The notes: a model not told the origin generated them from the sequence alone. A stretch of DNA of 56,455 nt from an uncultured Gammaproteobacteria bacterium (GCA_947258495.1 CAMYIN010000023.1:1-56455); one strand, 5' to 3'. Shown: positions 18,938-27,351, counted from the stretch's first letter. A program made the numbers and translations.

Positions 18938-20593
18938 GTGAACGCTACGCCCGTCGATGTCGGCCCCTATGCCAACGGCCTGGACGCCGGCCCGGCCAAT
19001 TACACGCCCCTTTCGCCCTTGAGTTTTCTCCAGCGCAGCGCCGCGGTGTATCCCGAATACGTCTCCGTCGTCCACGGCGACCGCAGCTATACCTGGGGAC
19101 AGACCTACGAGCGCTGCCGGCGGCTGGGCTCCGCCTTGCAACGGCGCGGCATAGGCCCCGGAGACACGGTCGCCGTGGTCGCGTCCAACATCCCCGCCAT
19201 CTACGAGGCGCACTTCGGCGTGTCCATGGCGGGCGCGGTGCTGAACACCATCAACACGCGGCTCGACGGGGCCAATATGGGGTTTATTCTGGACCACGGC
19301 GAGGCCAAGGTCCTGTTGACCGACCGCGAGTTCTCCCCCATCGTCGCCGAGGCACTGGGGGCGGCGAAGCAGCGGCCGCTGGTCATCGACATCGACGACC
19401 CCGAAGTCTCCGAGGGGGATTTCCTGGGCGAGATGGAGTACGAGGAGTTCCTGGCGAGCGGCGACCCGGATTTCGCCTGGGAGCCGCCGCGGGACGAGTG
19501 GCAAGCGATCTCGCTCAACTACACCTCCGGCACCACCGGCAATCCCAAGGGCGTCGTCTACCACCACCGCGGGGCGTATTTGAATGCGCTCTCCAACGCG
19601 GTCGGCTGGGACATGGGACACCATCCGACCTATCTGTGGACCTTGCCCATGTTCCACTGCAACGGCTGGTGTTTTCCGTGGACCCTGGCGGCGGTGGCGG
19701 GAACCAGCGTGTGTCTGCGCAAGGTGACCGGCGCCAACATCTTTCGCGCCATCGCCGATCACCGAGTCACCCATTTCTGCGGCGCGCCCATAGTACTGGG
19801 TATGGTGATCGGTGCCACCGAGTCGGAACGCAACAGCTTCGACCACGAAGTCAAGATCATGACCGCCGCAGCGCCGCCGCCGGCGTCGGTGCTCGCCAAC
19901 GTGGAAAAGGCCGGCTTTCACGTCACCCACGTTTACGGCCTCACCGAGACCTACGGACCCGCGGTTATGTGCGCGTGGAAGTCCGCATGGGACACCCTGC
20001 CGATGGAAGAACGCGCCATGCAGAAATCGCGCCAGGGCGTGCCCTACCACGTGCTTGCCAACCTCGACGTCATCGACCCCGAGTCCATGAAGCCCGTGCC
20101 GCGCGACGGCGAGACCATCGGCGAGGTGATGTTCCAGGGCAACATCGTCATGAAGGGCTACCTGAAAAATCCCGCCACCACCGAGGCAGCGCTTTCCGGC
20201 GGCTGGTTTCACTCCGGCGACCTCGGCGTCATGCATGCCGACGGATATATTCAGATCAAAGACAGATCCAAGGACATCATCATTTCCGGCGGAGAGAACA
20301 TCTCGTCCATAGAAGTGGAGGACGTGCTGTATAAACATCCCGCGGTGGAAGCCGCCGCGGTGGTCGCCAGACCGGACGAAAAATGGGGGGAAACCCCCTG
20401 CGCCTTCATCACCTTGAAAGGCAGCGCCGGAACCGTGTCCGCGCAACAGATAATCGACTTCTGCCGCGATAACCTGGCCCACTACAAGTGCCCGAAGGCC
20501 GTCGTCTTCGGGGAACTGCCCAAGACCTCGACCGGAAAGATCCAGAAGTACCTGCTGCGCGATCGCGCCAGGAAATTGGAAACACCGACATAG
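18938..20593 (+). CDS. Acyl-CoA synthetase, plant AAE/medium-chain type
   Basis: This is a 551-residue AMP-forming acyl-CoA ligase. Motifs include NYTSGTTGNPKGVVYHHRG, the YGLTETYGP active-site segment, GWFHSGDLGVMHADGYIQIKD and the C-terminal PKTSTGKIQK with the catalytic Lys. The N-terminal segment (YTPLSPLSFLQRSAAVYP) and the VLNTINTRLD motif are typical of the subgroup that includes plant AAE-type butyrate/benzoate-like ligases and their bacterial relatives. The GTG at 18938 is chosen because GGAGGAG lies 7 nt upstream. A second GTG at 18878 would add 20 residues without homology. The substrate is probably a short- or medium-chain acid. It is divergent from the MaoC gene and followed by 120 bp before the DUF2889 gene. 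Confidence 0.9.
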   Translation: MNATPVDVGPYANGLDAGPANYTPLSPLSFLQRSAAVYPEYVSVVHGDRSYTWGQTYERCRRLGSALQRRGIGPGDTVAVVASNIPAIYEAHFGVSMAGAVLNTINTRLDGANMGFILDHGEAKVLLTDREFSPIVAEALGAAKQRPLVIDIDDPEVSEGDFLGEMEYEEFLASGDPDFAWEPPRDEWQAISLNYTSGTTGNPKGVVYHHRGAYLNALSNAVGWDMGHHPTYLWTLPMFHCNGWCFPWTLAAVAGTSVCLRKVTGANIFRAIADHRVTHFCGAPIVLGMVIGATESERNSFDHEVKIMTAAAPPPASVLANVEKAGFHVTHVYGLTETYGPAVMCAWKSAWDTLPMEERAMQKSRQGVPYHVLANLDVIDPESMKPVPRDGETIGEVMFQGNIVMKGYLKNPATTEAALSGGWFHSGDLGVMHADGYIQIKDRSKDIIISGGENISSIEVEDVLYKHPAVEAAAVVARPDEKWGETPCAFITLKGSAGTVSAQQIIDFCRDNLAHYKCPKAVVFGELPKTSTGKIQKYLLRDRARKLETPT

Positions 20594-20713
20594 GACGGAT
20601 GCGCCGCGACGCGGAGGAGCACGTGGACGACTGGGTGCGAAAGAGGAAACACCCTTTACGGCACCGTATCCAGGGTCCGAGCTGTTGAAACTGAAGCATT
20701 CTGATCAATCGTC

Positions 20714-21283
20714 ATGCCTTTGTCGAAACCGAACATAAAACGCGAACTCATTCATCAACGTCACATCGAGTGCCAGGGCTACCGCCGCGAAGACGGCCTG
20801 TGGGACATCGAAGGCCACCTGGTCGACACCAAGACCTACAGCTTCCCCAACCACGATCGGGGAGAAATCAAATCCGGGGAAGCGATACATGAGATGTGGA
20901 TTCGTCTGACCGTGGACGAGGATTTCGTCATCCGGGACGTCGAGGCGGTCACCGACTACGGGCCCTACAGCATCTGTCCGCAAGCCACGCTGAATTTCAG
21001 CGAGCTCAAGGGCACAACGATCAAACCCGGTTGGCGAAAACAGGTGAGCAATCGTGTCGGCGGGGTAAAGGGATGCACGCACCTGCGCGAACTCCTGGGC
21101 CCCGTGGCGACGACCGCGTTTCAGGCGATTTTCCCGATAAAGATGCGCACGCGGACCGCCCGCACCGACAACGCCCGCAAGCGTCCGCTGTTACTGGCGA
21201 CATGCCATGCGTACGCACCGGACAGTGAGGTCGTGCGCCGGCTTTGGCCAGCTCATTACCAGGAGCGTGCAGAAAACGACTAG
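20714..21283 (+). CDS. DUF2889 domain-containing protein
   Basis: This is a 189-residue soluble protein matching the DUF2889 family, seen from the N-terminal HIECQGYRREDGLWDIEGHL, the central WIRLTVDEDF and the conserved GCTHLRELL segment. Members often lie near acyl-CoA or steroid/fatty acid degradation genes in proteobacteria. The biochemical role is not known. No signal peptide or membrane segment is visible. The start has no clear ribosome binding site. The TAG stop codon overlaps the first bases of a MITE-like repeat (21282-21443), so the last residues could have been altered by that insertion. Confidence 0.85.
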   Translation: MPLSKPNIKRELIHQRHIECQGYRREDGLWDIEGHLVDTKTYSFPNHDRGEIKSGEAIHEMWIRLTVDEDFVIRDVEAVTDYGPYSICPQATLNFSELKGTTIKPGWRKQVSNRVGGVKGCTHLRELLGPVATTAFQAIFPIKMRTRTARTDNARKRPLLLATCHAYAPDSEVVRRLWPAHYQERAEND

Positions 21284-21443
21284 GAGCCTGTCCGCGTATT
21301 CTGCCCGTAGCGAGAATGTGGGAGAGCGAGACCAGTTGGCCGAAGATTCGAGGAGAATAGCCGGCTATTTGAGGAGAAGCTTCGGCAAAGTGGGCCGCTG
21401 TCCCGCGTTCGCAGTAGGAGCACGAATACCCGGACAGGCTCCT
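21282..21443. repeat. MITE-like repeat, copy 1
   Basis: This is a 162-bp non-coding element with terminal inverted repeats. The left end begins AGGAGCCTGTCCG and runs to GTATTC. The right end is its inverted complement over 20 bp with a single mismatch. Inside is a perfect 14-bp palindrome AATAGCCGGCTATT (21356-21369) and other short stems. A diverged copy in the same orientation lies at 35465-35625. No transposase gene is in the window, so it would be a non-autonomous element moved in trans. No target-site duplication is obvious. Its first bases form part of the TAG stop of the DUF2889 gene. The strong fold could also act as a 3'-end RNA structure. Confidence 0.85.
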
Positions 21444-21496
21444 GAACGCGCGCAAATAATGGGAAACTGCTTGAACCGGCCCTCGGAGGAGATGCG

Positions 21497-22453
21497 ATGA
21501 CTACCGGCTTTCTCTACGACACACGTTATCTGGATCATCACCCGGGCGTGGGCCACCCCGAAAGGCGCGAAAGGCTGCTGGCGACGATGTCGCACCTGGA
21601 GGGACAGCCCTGGTTCACGACGCTGCGGCGTTGCTCCCCCCGGAACATCGATCGCGAGTGGATCGAGACGACCCACAGCAGCGGCTACATCGACCGTGCC
21701 AGGCGCGGGATCGAGGAAGGTCTGCCTTTCATCGACACACCCGACGTCGGGGTCAGCGAGGACTCCTTCGAGGTCGCGGTGTTGGCCGCGGGGGGTGCGC
21801 TGGAGCTCGCGGACCGCGTGGTCAGCCGGGAGGTGGACAACGGATTCGCCCTCGTCCGCCCGCCGGGACATCACGCGGAAACGAGTACGGCCCTTGGTTT
21901 TTGCCTCTTCAACAACGTCGCCATCACCGCCCGCTACCTGCAGAAAAACTACGGGTTGGAGAAGATTCTGATTCTCGACTGGGACGTCCACCACGGCAAC
22001 GGCACCCAGCACACCTTCGAGGAAGACCCTTCGGTGCTGTACGTCAGCCTGCACCAGTATCCGTATTACCCCGGAACCGGCGCCCACACGGAGGCCGGCG
22101 TTGGCCGCGGCCAAGGTGCGACCGTCAATTGCCCCATGCCCGCGGGGTCCGGAGACGACGATTATCGCGCTGCATTCCAGGAACGGGTCTTGCCGAAGAT
22201 CGACGCGTTCCGACCGGAGGCGGTGCTGATCTCCGCGGGCTTCGACGCACACCGGGACGATCCGCTGGCACAGATCAACCTCAGCACCGAATTTTTCGGC
22301 TGGATGAGCGAGCGCATGATGGAAGTCGCCGAGCAACACGCCGACGGTATATTGATTTCGATGCTCGAGGGGGGCTACGACCTTCGTGCTCTGCCGCTGT
22401 GCGTGGCCGAGCACCTGCAGGTGCTGGCGAAGATAAGTAAGACTGAAACATGA
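21497..22453 (+). CDS. Histone deacetylase-family protein (acetylpolyamine amidohydrolase-like)
   Basis: The 318-residue protein covers the whole arginase/deacetylase fold. Catalytic and zinc-site segments are present: RPPGHHAE (tandem His), DWDVHHGNGTQ with zinc-binding Asp and His, and SAGFDAHRDDPL with the third zinc Asp. EGGYDLRAL is also present. Bacterial members act on acetylated small molecules such as acetylpolyamines, or on acetylated proteins. The substrate here is unknown. A strong ribosome binding site (GGAGGAGATGCG) precedes the ATG. It follows the MITE-like repeat by 53 bp, so it is probably transcribed separately from the DUF2889 gene. Confidence 0.92.
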   Translation: MTTGFLYDTRYLDHHPGVGHPERRERLLATMSHLEGQPWFTTLRRCSPRNIDREWIETTHSSGYIDRARRGIEEGLPFIDTPDVGVSEDSFEVAVLAAGGALELADRVVSREVDNGFALVRPPGHHAETSTALGFCLFNNVAITARYLQKNYGLEKILILDWDVHHGNGTQHTFEEDPSVLYVSLHQYPYYPGTGAHTEAGVGRGQGATVNCPMPAGSGDDDYRAAFQERVLPKIDAFRPEAVLISAGFDAHRDDPLAQINLSTEFFGWMSERMMEVAEQHADGILISMLEGGYDLRALPLCVAEHLQVLAKISKTET

Positions 22454-22465
22454 GCGATGCCGCTT

Positions 22466-22487
22466 GCGCCGCGTTCCACTGCGGCGC
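22466..22487 (+). terminator. GC-rich hairpin after the deacetylase-family gene
   Basis: GCGCCGC and GCGGCGC form a perfect 7-bp stem with an 8-nt loop, 13 bp after the stop codon. No U-run follows, so it is only a candidate transcript-end structure. Confidence 0.4.
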
Positions 22488-22645
22488 GCACTTACGCAAA
22501 GAGAAACTTGTCACGCTTTTTCTGTGAGAAAGTCACCAACGCGGGTGCACGCAAAGAATTAATGGATTAACATCTCGGCGGTGTCGAGACAAGGACGATG
22601 TTTCATGGGGAAGGTGACTGTTCTGTTAATTCGGGGGTAATTATC

Positions 22646-23281
22646 ATGTCGATACTTTTAGGTAGCGCCGACGCGAACGTGCGTCAGCGTTGGACCAACG
22701 GGATAAACCACTTCAACGATATCTGCAAGGCGGAAAAATACGAGGAGTTCAGAAACACCATCCAGGAAAAAAAACCGGATCTCGTCTTCCTGCATCTGAA
22801 CCTTCCAGGCCTGAATCGACTGATCGGGGTTACTGCAATCACCAACGAAATCTCCGGTCTGTGTATGTTCGTCTTCTCCAATAAACCCAACGACGACGAA
22901 GGGCTCGCCCTGTTGCGGCTCGGCGTACGCGGCTACGCCAATGCGTATATGGACCCCAGGCTGATCGAGAAGGCAACCGAACTCTTGCTGCAGGGGCAGA
23001 TGTGGGTCGGACGCCGATTGATCACGCAGTTCGTCGAAAACACCAATCAAGCGATCTCGAAAGGCAGCGAGACGAGGATGATGAAGATACCGACTTCCCT
23101 GACAAACAGGGAACAACAAGTTGCTATTCTCATCAGCCAAGGAGCCAAGAACAAACAGATCGCGTCCGTCCTCGGCATCGCTGAACACACGGTGAAGATA
23201 CACCTGGGTTCCATATTCAATAAGACCGGCGCCAAGGACCGATTGCAGCTGGCGCTGCTGATTCGCGGACACCAGGTATAA
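22646..23281 (+). CDS. Atypical LuxR-family response regulator
   Basis: This is a 211-residue regulator with a degenerate receiver (about 1-120) and a C-terminal LuxR/GerE helix-turn-helix (about 148-205, TNREQQVAILISQG... IAEHTVKIHLGSIFNKT). In the receiver the phosphoacceptor position reads VFLHLNLPG, with His50 where Asp is expected. The N-terminal acidic pair is reduced to one Asp (SADAN) and the conserved Lys is not evident. It is therefore unlikely to be switched by ordinary phosphorylation. The ATG at 22646 with a GGGGG upstream is preferred over one 16 codons earlier. A TTAAT-GG-ATTAA inverted repeat at 22559-22570 lies in its upstream region. The next gene encodes a LapA-type retention module, so a surface or biofilm role is possible. 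Confidence 0.87.
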   Translation: MSILLGSADANVRQRWTNGINHFNDICKAEKYEEFRNTIQEKKPDLVFLHLNLPGLNRLIGVTAITNEISGLCMFVFSNKPNDDEGLALLRLGVRGYANAYMDPRLIEKATELLLQGQMWVGRRLITQFVENTNQAISKGSETRMMKIPTSLTNREQQVAILISQGAKNKQIASVLGIAEHTVKIHLGSIFNKTGAKDRLQLALLIRGHQV

Positions 23282-23368
23282 GGTTCCCAGATCCTAGCCG
23301 CAGACAGGTCTTCTACCTGCTCGCGGGTGTCTTAGAACGTTTCGACAATAGGCGTTCGCAGGAAGGTC

Positions 23369-23713
23369 ATGTATACCGGTGTTGTCTGCAACGGCAATCC
23401 AGCAATCATGATCAAGAAACAAGAAAACGGCCGGCACGGCACGGAGTGCATCGGCGTCGTCATCTCGGTTCGAGGCTCCGTCACCGCCAGGCGTCCCGAC
23501 GAGGATCCGCGTGTCCTGCGGGTCAGCGACCCGGTGTTTCCCGACGATCAGGTGACCACGGGGGAAGGAAGCGCGATCACGATGTGGTTCGTAAACGGCA
23601 CGAAGTTCAATTTGGGAGCAAACACCGAAGCCGTGCTGGATCGCGAAGTGTTTGATTTATCGCTGCTGGACGATCTCGCAAACCGACCCATCGCCCCCCC
23701 CATCATCCAATAG
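23369..23713 (+). CDS. Stand-alone retention-module-like (LapA N-terminus/FecR-like) protein
   Basis: This is a 114-residue protein whose residues about 28-95 resemble the N-terminal retention module of giant LapA-type adhesins: GVVISVRGSVTARR, RVLRVSDPVFPDDQV, a WFVNGTKFNLG strand and AVLDREVF. In full adhesins this module is followed by a cleavage site and thousands of residues of repeats. Here a stop comes about 20 residues after it and no repeats follow in any frame. It may be a relic, a truncated adhesin, or a small protein using the fold alone. AGGAAGG directly precedes the ATG at 23369, supporting real translation. It lies 87 bp downstream of the atypical LuxR gene. There is no signal peptide, as in true retention modules. 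Confidence 0.65.
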   Translation: MYTGVVCNGNPAIMIKKQENGRHGTECIGVVISVRGSVTARRPDEDPRVLRVSDPVFPDDQVTTGEGSAITMWFVNGTKFNLGANTEAVLDREVFDLSLLDDLANRPIAPPIIQ

Positions 23714-23745
23714 CGCTCCAAGCACGCACACGCGACCGCCGACAA

Positions 23746-23761
23746 TACCCCTCCGGGGGTA
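23746..23761 (+). terminator. Small hairpin downstream of the retention-module gene
   Basis: TACCCC and GGGGTA form a 6-bp stem with a TCCG loop, 33 bp after the stop codon. There is no T-run. This is a weak candidate for a transcript end. Confidence 0.3.
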
Positions 23762-23940
23762 GCGGACCTTCGGGGCCCAGCCGCGGAGGACGGATCGCGC
23801 GTGGGTCGTCGCGGACGCTGCATAATGGGTGCCTGCGAAGCGTTGTGCGGGTGTTGCGATCAAACGTATCGAAACCGGGTCTAATGCACAGTGTACGTGG
23901 AATTAAGAACACCCGACGAAACAATTGCGAGGAACGAAAC

Positions 23941-24215
23941 ACGACTATCAGCTATGTCGAGCGCGATCAGGCGGACGCCGAGAAAGCGCTCCTGGATCAA
24001 ACGGTGCAGATCGGCATAGACGCCAACCGAGTGTCAAGACCGTTTGTGGGACCGTTTGCACGAGCATTGCACGCAAGCGCAGATCGTGGAGGCGGTGTTT
24101 ATCATCACCGTCTACATCGCAGTGCGCAGTGAGCAAGTTCGAGGACGCGCTGGGCGTGGAACTGGAACCGGTGTTCTCGGGCAGCCGACCCATTCTCGAG
24201 GTGCATCACCACTAG
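23941..24215 (+). pseudogene. Carboxymuconolactone decarboxylase-family pseudogene
   Basis: Remnants of one protein lie in different frames. The first frame gives TISYVERDQADAEKALLD, typical of the N-terminus of this family. From about 24044 a second frame gives LHEHCTQAQIVEAVFIITVY, and from about 24129 a third gives SKFEDALGVELEPVF up to the TAG at 24215, together the family C-terminus. The catalytic middle (about 90 codons, including the Cys motif) is missing, so there was an internal deletion. The second frame change is explained by a 7-bp tandem duplication, GCAGTGC followed by GCAGTGA (24119-24132). The codon at the expected start is ACG after a GAGGAAC sequence, consistent with loss of an ATG. 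The gene cannot make a functional enzyme. Confidence 0.72.
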
Positions 24216-24337
24216 CCTGCAGGCTAGCTCCGAGGACCCCACCGGCGAGCCCGTGCAGCGCGCCGGAGAACCGGATGTCGCCGAGTCCCGGCATAGACGC
24301 GGCCGTTCTCCGCAGAATAGACGTCGTCGGGACAGAC

Positions 24338-25102
24338 CTAACGCGCCTGCATGCGCGCCCCGCCGTCCAGGCGGATGACCTCGCCGTTAATCATCTGATT
24401 GTCGATGATGTGCATGACCAGCTTCGCGTATTCGTCCGGGCGGCCGAAGCGTTTCGGAAACGGCGACTGCTGGGCAAGGCTCTCCTGCACCTCCTGCGGC
24501 ATACCCAGCAGCATCGGGGTTGCGATGAATCCCGGAGCGATGGTCACTACGCGAATCCCCTTGCCCGACAGATCACGCGCCGCCTGCAACGTCAGGGACA
24601 CCAGCCCGCCCTTGGAGGCGCTGTAGGCGGCCTGGCCGATTTGTCCTTCGAAGGCGGCCACCGACGCCGTGTTCACGATCACGCCGCGCTCGCCGACGTC
24701 GTCGACGGCGTCCTCGGCGTAGAGGTCCGCCGCTACCAGCCGCAGGATATTGAACGATCCTACGAGATTCACGTCGATGACCCGCTTGAAATCCTCCAGC
24801 GGCATGGGTCCGGCGCGGCCGACGATGCGCATCGCCGGCGCGATGCCGGCGCAGTTGACCAGCACCCGCGCCGCGCCGTGGGCGCGCTTCGCCTCGGCCA
24901 CCGCGGCCTCCGCGCTGTCGCTGCTGGTGACGTCACAGCTGATCGCCAAGCCACCGATGTCCGTTGCCACCTGCTGCAACGCGTCCGCATTGACGTCCAT
25001 CACCGACACCCGGGCCCCGGCCGCGGACAGGGCGCGGGCGGTCTCCGCCCCCATGCCGGACGCGCCGCCGGTGACGATAGCCGCGTAACCTTCGACATTC
25101 AT
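24338..25102 (-). CDS. SDR family oxidoreductase, 3-hydroxyacyl-CoA dehydrogenase type II-like
   Basis: This is a 254-residue classical short-chain dehydrogenase. The NAD-binding TGGASGMG motif is near the N-terminus, NCAGI follows in the middle, Ser lies in NTASVAAFEG, and the catalytic pair is in YSASKGG. The segments MPLEDFKRVIDVNLVGSFN and FPKRFGRPDEYAKL match the HSD17B10/FadB2x branch, which oxidises (S)-3-hydroxyacyl-CoA, including branched substrates. This is a natural fit among the acyl-CoA genes. It is followed (in transcription) by the decarboxylase relic on the other strand and preceded by a PaaI-type thioesterase gene 78 bp upstream, so the two may be co-transcribed. Start at ATG 25102. 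Confidence 0.9.
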   Translation of the reverse strand: MNVEGYAAIVTGGASGMGAETARALSAAGARVSVMDVNADALQQVATDIGGLAISCDVTSSDSAEAAVAEAKRAHGAARVLVNCAGIAPAMRIVGRAGPMPLEDFKRVIDVNLVGSFNILRLVAADLYAEDAVDDVGERGVIVNTASVAAFEGQIGQAAYSASKGGLVSLTLQAARDLSGKGIRVVTIAPGFIATPMLLGMPQEVQESLAQQSPFPKRFGRPDEYAKLVMHIIDNQMINGEVIRLDGGARMQAR

Positions 25103-25180
25103 AACTAATTACTCCTTTGGTCATTTGTGTTCGTGCGCCCCGAATATCGGCATGTGCAAGAGATCCGTGCTTCGCTCTGT

Positions 25181-25597
25181 TTACTTGCCCGCGTACAGCA
25201 TCATCTGGGTGCAACGAAAAAGAGCGATGGTCTTTTCGCTGTGCTCGTGGCGCACCGTCGCATCCCAAACCTGGGTGGTGCGTCCGCCGTGACGCAGAAC
25301 GGCATCGCAGGCGATAGTCCCCTCGGTAGCGGTGCCGAGGAAGTTGGATTTGAGCTCGATCGTGGTAAAGCTGTCGGCACCTTCCGGCAGACTGGCCAAG
25401 GCGCCGAACCCGCAGCACGTATCCGCCAAGGCGATAATGCTGGCTGCGTGCAGAAAGTTGTTCGGTGCGAGGTGCGTGGCTTTGATCTGCATATGAGCAC
25501 GGGTGTGTCCCGCTTCGACGTGGTCGAACTTCAACCCCAACAATTCGACCAAGGTGCCTCTCGCCTTTTCGTCGATGTCGTCGAGCTTGCTAACCAA
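25181..25597 (-). CDS. PaaI family thioesterase
   Basis: This is a 138-residue hotdog-fold thioesterase of the PaaI type, seen from the helix ATHLAPNNFLHAASIIALADTCCGFGAL and the strand VLRHGGRTTQVWDATV. PaaI-like enzymes hydrolyse acyl- or aryl-CoA thioesters and often free trapped CoA. The apparent start is TTG with a strong GGGAGGAGG just upstream. No nearby ATG gives a plausible N-terminus. It lies upstream of the SDR gene on the same strand and divergent from ETF-ubiquinone oxidoreductase. The exact substrate is unknown. Confidence 0.85.
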   Translation of the reverse strand: MVSKLDDIDEKARGTLVELLGLKFDHVEAGHTRAHMQIKATHLAPNNFLHAASIIALADTCCGFGALASLPEGADSFTTIELKSNFLGTATEGTIACDAVLRHGGRTTQVWDATVRHEHSEKTIALFRCTQMMLYAGK

Positions 25598-25707
25598 AGC
25601 CTCCTCCCGCTACCTGCACACGTGCGCAAACAAATTGAAAACCGCCCTGTGTGGGCTGAGGGCCCGACGATATAATAAACCCATCAATAACGACAACTGA
25701 GGTTCCC

Positions 25708-27351
25708 ATGGAACGCGAGACCATGGAATACGACGTCGTCGTCGTCGGCGGCGGTCCGGCCGGGCTCTCGGCAGCGATACGCCTGAAACAGCTTGCCCAC
25801 GAGCGCAACCGCGAGATCACGGTGTGTGTACTGGAAAAGAGCTCCGAGGTGGGAGCGCACATACTATCCGGTGCGGTAATCGAGCCGCGTGCGCTGAATG
25901 AGCTTTTCCCGGACTGGCAACAGCGGGAGGCACCGCTGAAGACGCCGGTATCGGCGGAAAAGTTCCTGTTCCTTACCCGCAACCGGGCGTTCCGGCTGCG
26001 CGCCGCCTTACTGCCGCCGGCGATGAAAAATCACGGCAATTACATCGTCAGCCTGGGTAATCTTTGTCGCTGGTTGGGCACACAGGCCGAAGCGCTGGGG
26101 GTCGAAATCTACCCCGGCTTCGCCGCCGCGGAAGTGCTGTACGACGACGCCGGCGCGGTGCGCGGTGTCGCCACCGGCGATATGGGCCTGGACCGGGAAG
26201 GCAATAAGACCGACAACTACGAGACCGGCATACAGCTTCACGCCAAGTACACCTTTTTTGCCGAAGGCTGTCGCGGCTCTCTGGGGAAAGAGTTGATGGC
26301 GCGTTTCCGGCTGCGCCAGGGAGTGGCGCCCCAGACCTACGGCATAGGGCTCAAGGAATTGTGGGAGATCGACCCCGCGAGACACCGACCCGGTCTGGTC
26401 ATGCACACCGCCGGTTGGCCGCTGCACAAGTCCACCTACGGGGGATCGTTCCTGTATCACCTGGAAGAGCAGCAGTTGGCGGTGGGATTCGTGATTGGGC
26501 TCGATTACCGCAATCCCTGGCTCAGCCCTTTCGAGGAATTCCAACGCTTCAAGACGCATGCGGCGATACGGCACTATTTCGTCGGCGGGCGACGCATCGG
26601 TTACGGCGCCCGCGCCCTGAACGAGGGGGGCCTGCAGTGCCTGCCGAAGATGCATTTTCCGGGCGGACTGCTCATCGGCTGCGAGGCCGGCACCCTGAAC
26701 ATGCCCAAGATCAAAGGCACGCATACGGCGATGAAGTCGGGCATGCTCGCCGCCGAGGTCGCGTTCGACGCGCTCTCGAAAGGCTCCGCGGGCGGCGATG
26801 ATCTGAGCGCTTACGCGGCGGCCTTCGCAGACAGCTGGGTCTACGAGGAACTCAAACGTGCGCGCAACGTCCGCCCCGCGTTCAAATGGGGACTGATCGG
26901 TGGCACCCTGTACACGGGCATCGACCAGATGCTGTTTCGCGGCAAGGCACCCTGGACGCTGCGCCATGCGCACGTGGACCACGAAACCCTGCTGCCGGCC
27001 GCCGCCTGTGAAAAGATCGTTTATCCCAGGCCCGACGGCGAGTTGACCTTCGATCGCCTGTCTTCGGTATATCTGTCGGCAACCAACCACGCCGAGAATC
27101 AGCCGTGCCACCTCCGACTCGCGGACCCGGCCGTCGCCATCGACGTGAACCTCAAGCTCTACGCGGCGCCGGAACAGCGCTATTGCCCGGCCGGCGTATA
27201 CGAGATCGTGGAGGAGGAGAGCGGGCCGCGCCTGCAGATCAACGCCCAGAACTGCGTGCACTGCAAGACCTGCGACATCAAGGACCCGCGACAGAACATC
27301 ACCTGGGTGGTGCCCGAGGGCGGAGGAGGACCGAATTATCCGAACATGTGA
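25708..27351 (+). CDS. Electron transfer flavoprotein-ubiquinone oxidoreductase
   Basis: This is a 547-residue inner-membrane-associated flavoprotein that takes electrons from reduced ETF and passes them to ubiquinone. The FAD-binding VVVVGGGPAGLSAAIRL is at the N-terminus. The membrane-binding and ubiquinone region lies in the middle (GGLQCLPKMHFPGGLLIGC... KIKGTHTAMKSG). The C-terminal 4Fe-4S site uses YCPAGVYE plus NCVHCKTCDIKDP, followed by ITWVVPEGGGGPNY, as in all ETF-QOs. It is the natural acceptor for the EtfAB pair encoded at 41.6-43.3 kb and for the acyl-CoA dehydrogenase there. The ATG at 25708 follows a modest GAGG. Length and domain order are complete. Confidence 0.96.
   Translation: MERETMEYDVVVVGGGPAGLSAAIRLKQLAHERNREITVCVLEKSSEVGAHILSGAVIEPRALNELFPDWQQREAPLKTPVSAEKFLFLTRNRAFRLRAALLPPAMKNHGNYIVSLGNLCRWLGTQAEALGVEIYPGFAAAEVLYDDAGAVRGVATGDMGLDREGNKTDNYETGIQLHAKYTFFAEGCRGSLGKELMARFRLRQGVAPQTYGIGLKELWEIDPARHRPGLVMHTAGWPLHKSTYGGSFLYHLEEQQLAVGFVIGLDYRNPWLSPFEEFQRFKTHAAIRHYFVGGRRIGYGARALNEGGLQCLPKMHFPGGLLIGCEAGTLNMPKIKGTHTAMKSGMLAAEVAFDALSKGSAGGDDLSAYAAAFADSWVYEELKRARNVRPAFKWGLIGGTLYTGIDQMLFRGKAPWTLRHAHVDHETLLPAAACEKIVYPRPDGELTFDRLSSVYLSATNHAENQPCHLRLADPAVAIDVNLKLYAAPEQRYCPAGVYEIVEEESGPRLQINAQNCVHCKTCDIKDPRQNITWVVPEGGGGPNYPNM

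Noticed and set aside
18643-20334. Long open frame overlapping the second acyl-CoA synthetase in another frame
   Set aside because: It is Arg/Gly-rich with no recognisable domain, and the overlapping frame encodes a full ANL enzyme. Long shadow frames are expected at this GC content.
18938-20593. DmdB (methylmercaptopropionyl-CoA ligase) as a specific call
   Set aside because: The N-terminal and internal motifs fit the plant AAE-like branch better than what I recall of DmdB, so only a general acyl-CoA synthetase is supported.
21282-21443. Short open frames inside the MITE-like repeats as genes
   Set aside because: They recur only because the repeat recurs, contain no start signals and resemble no protein family.
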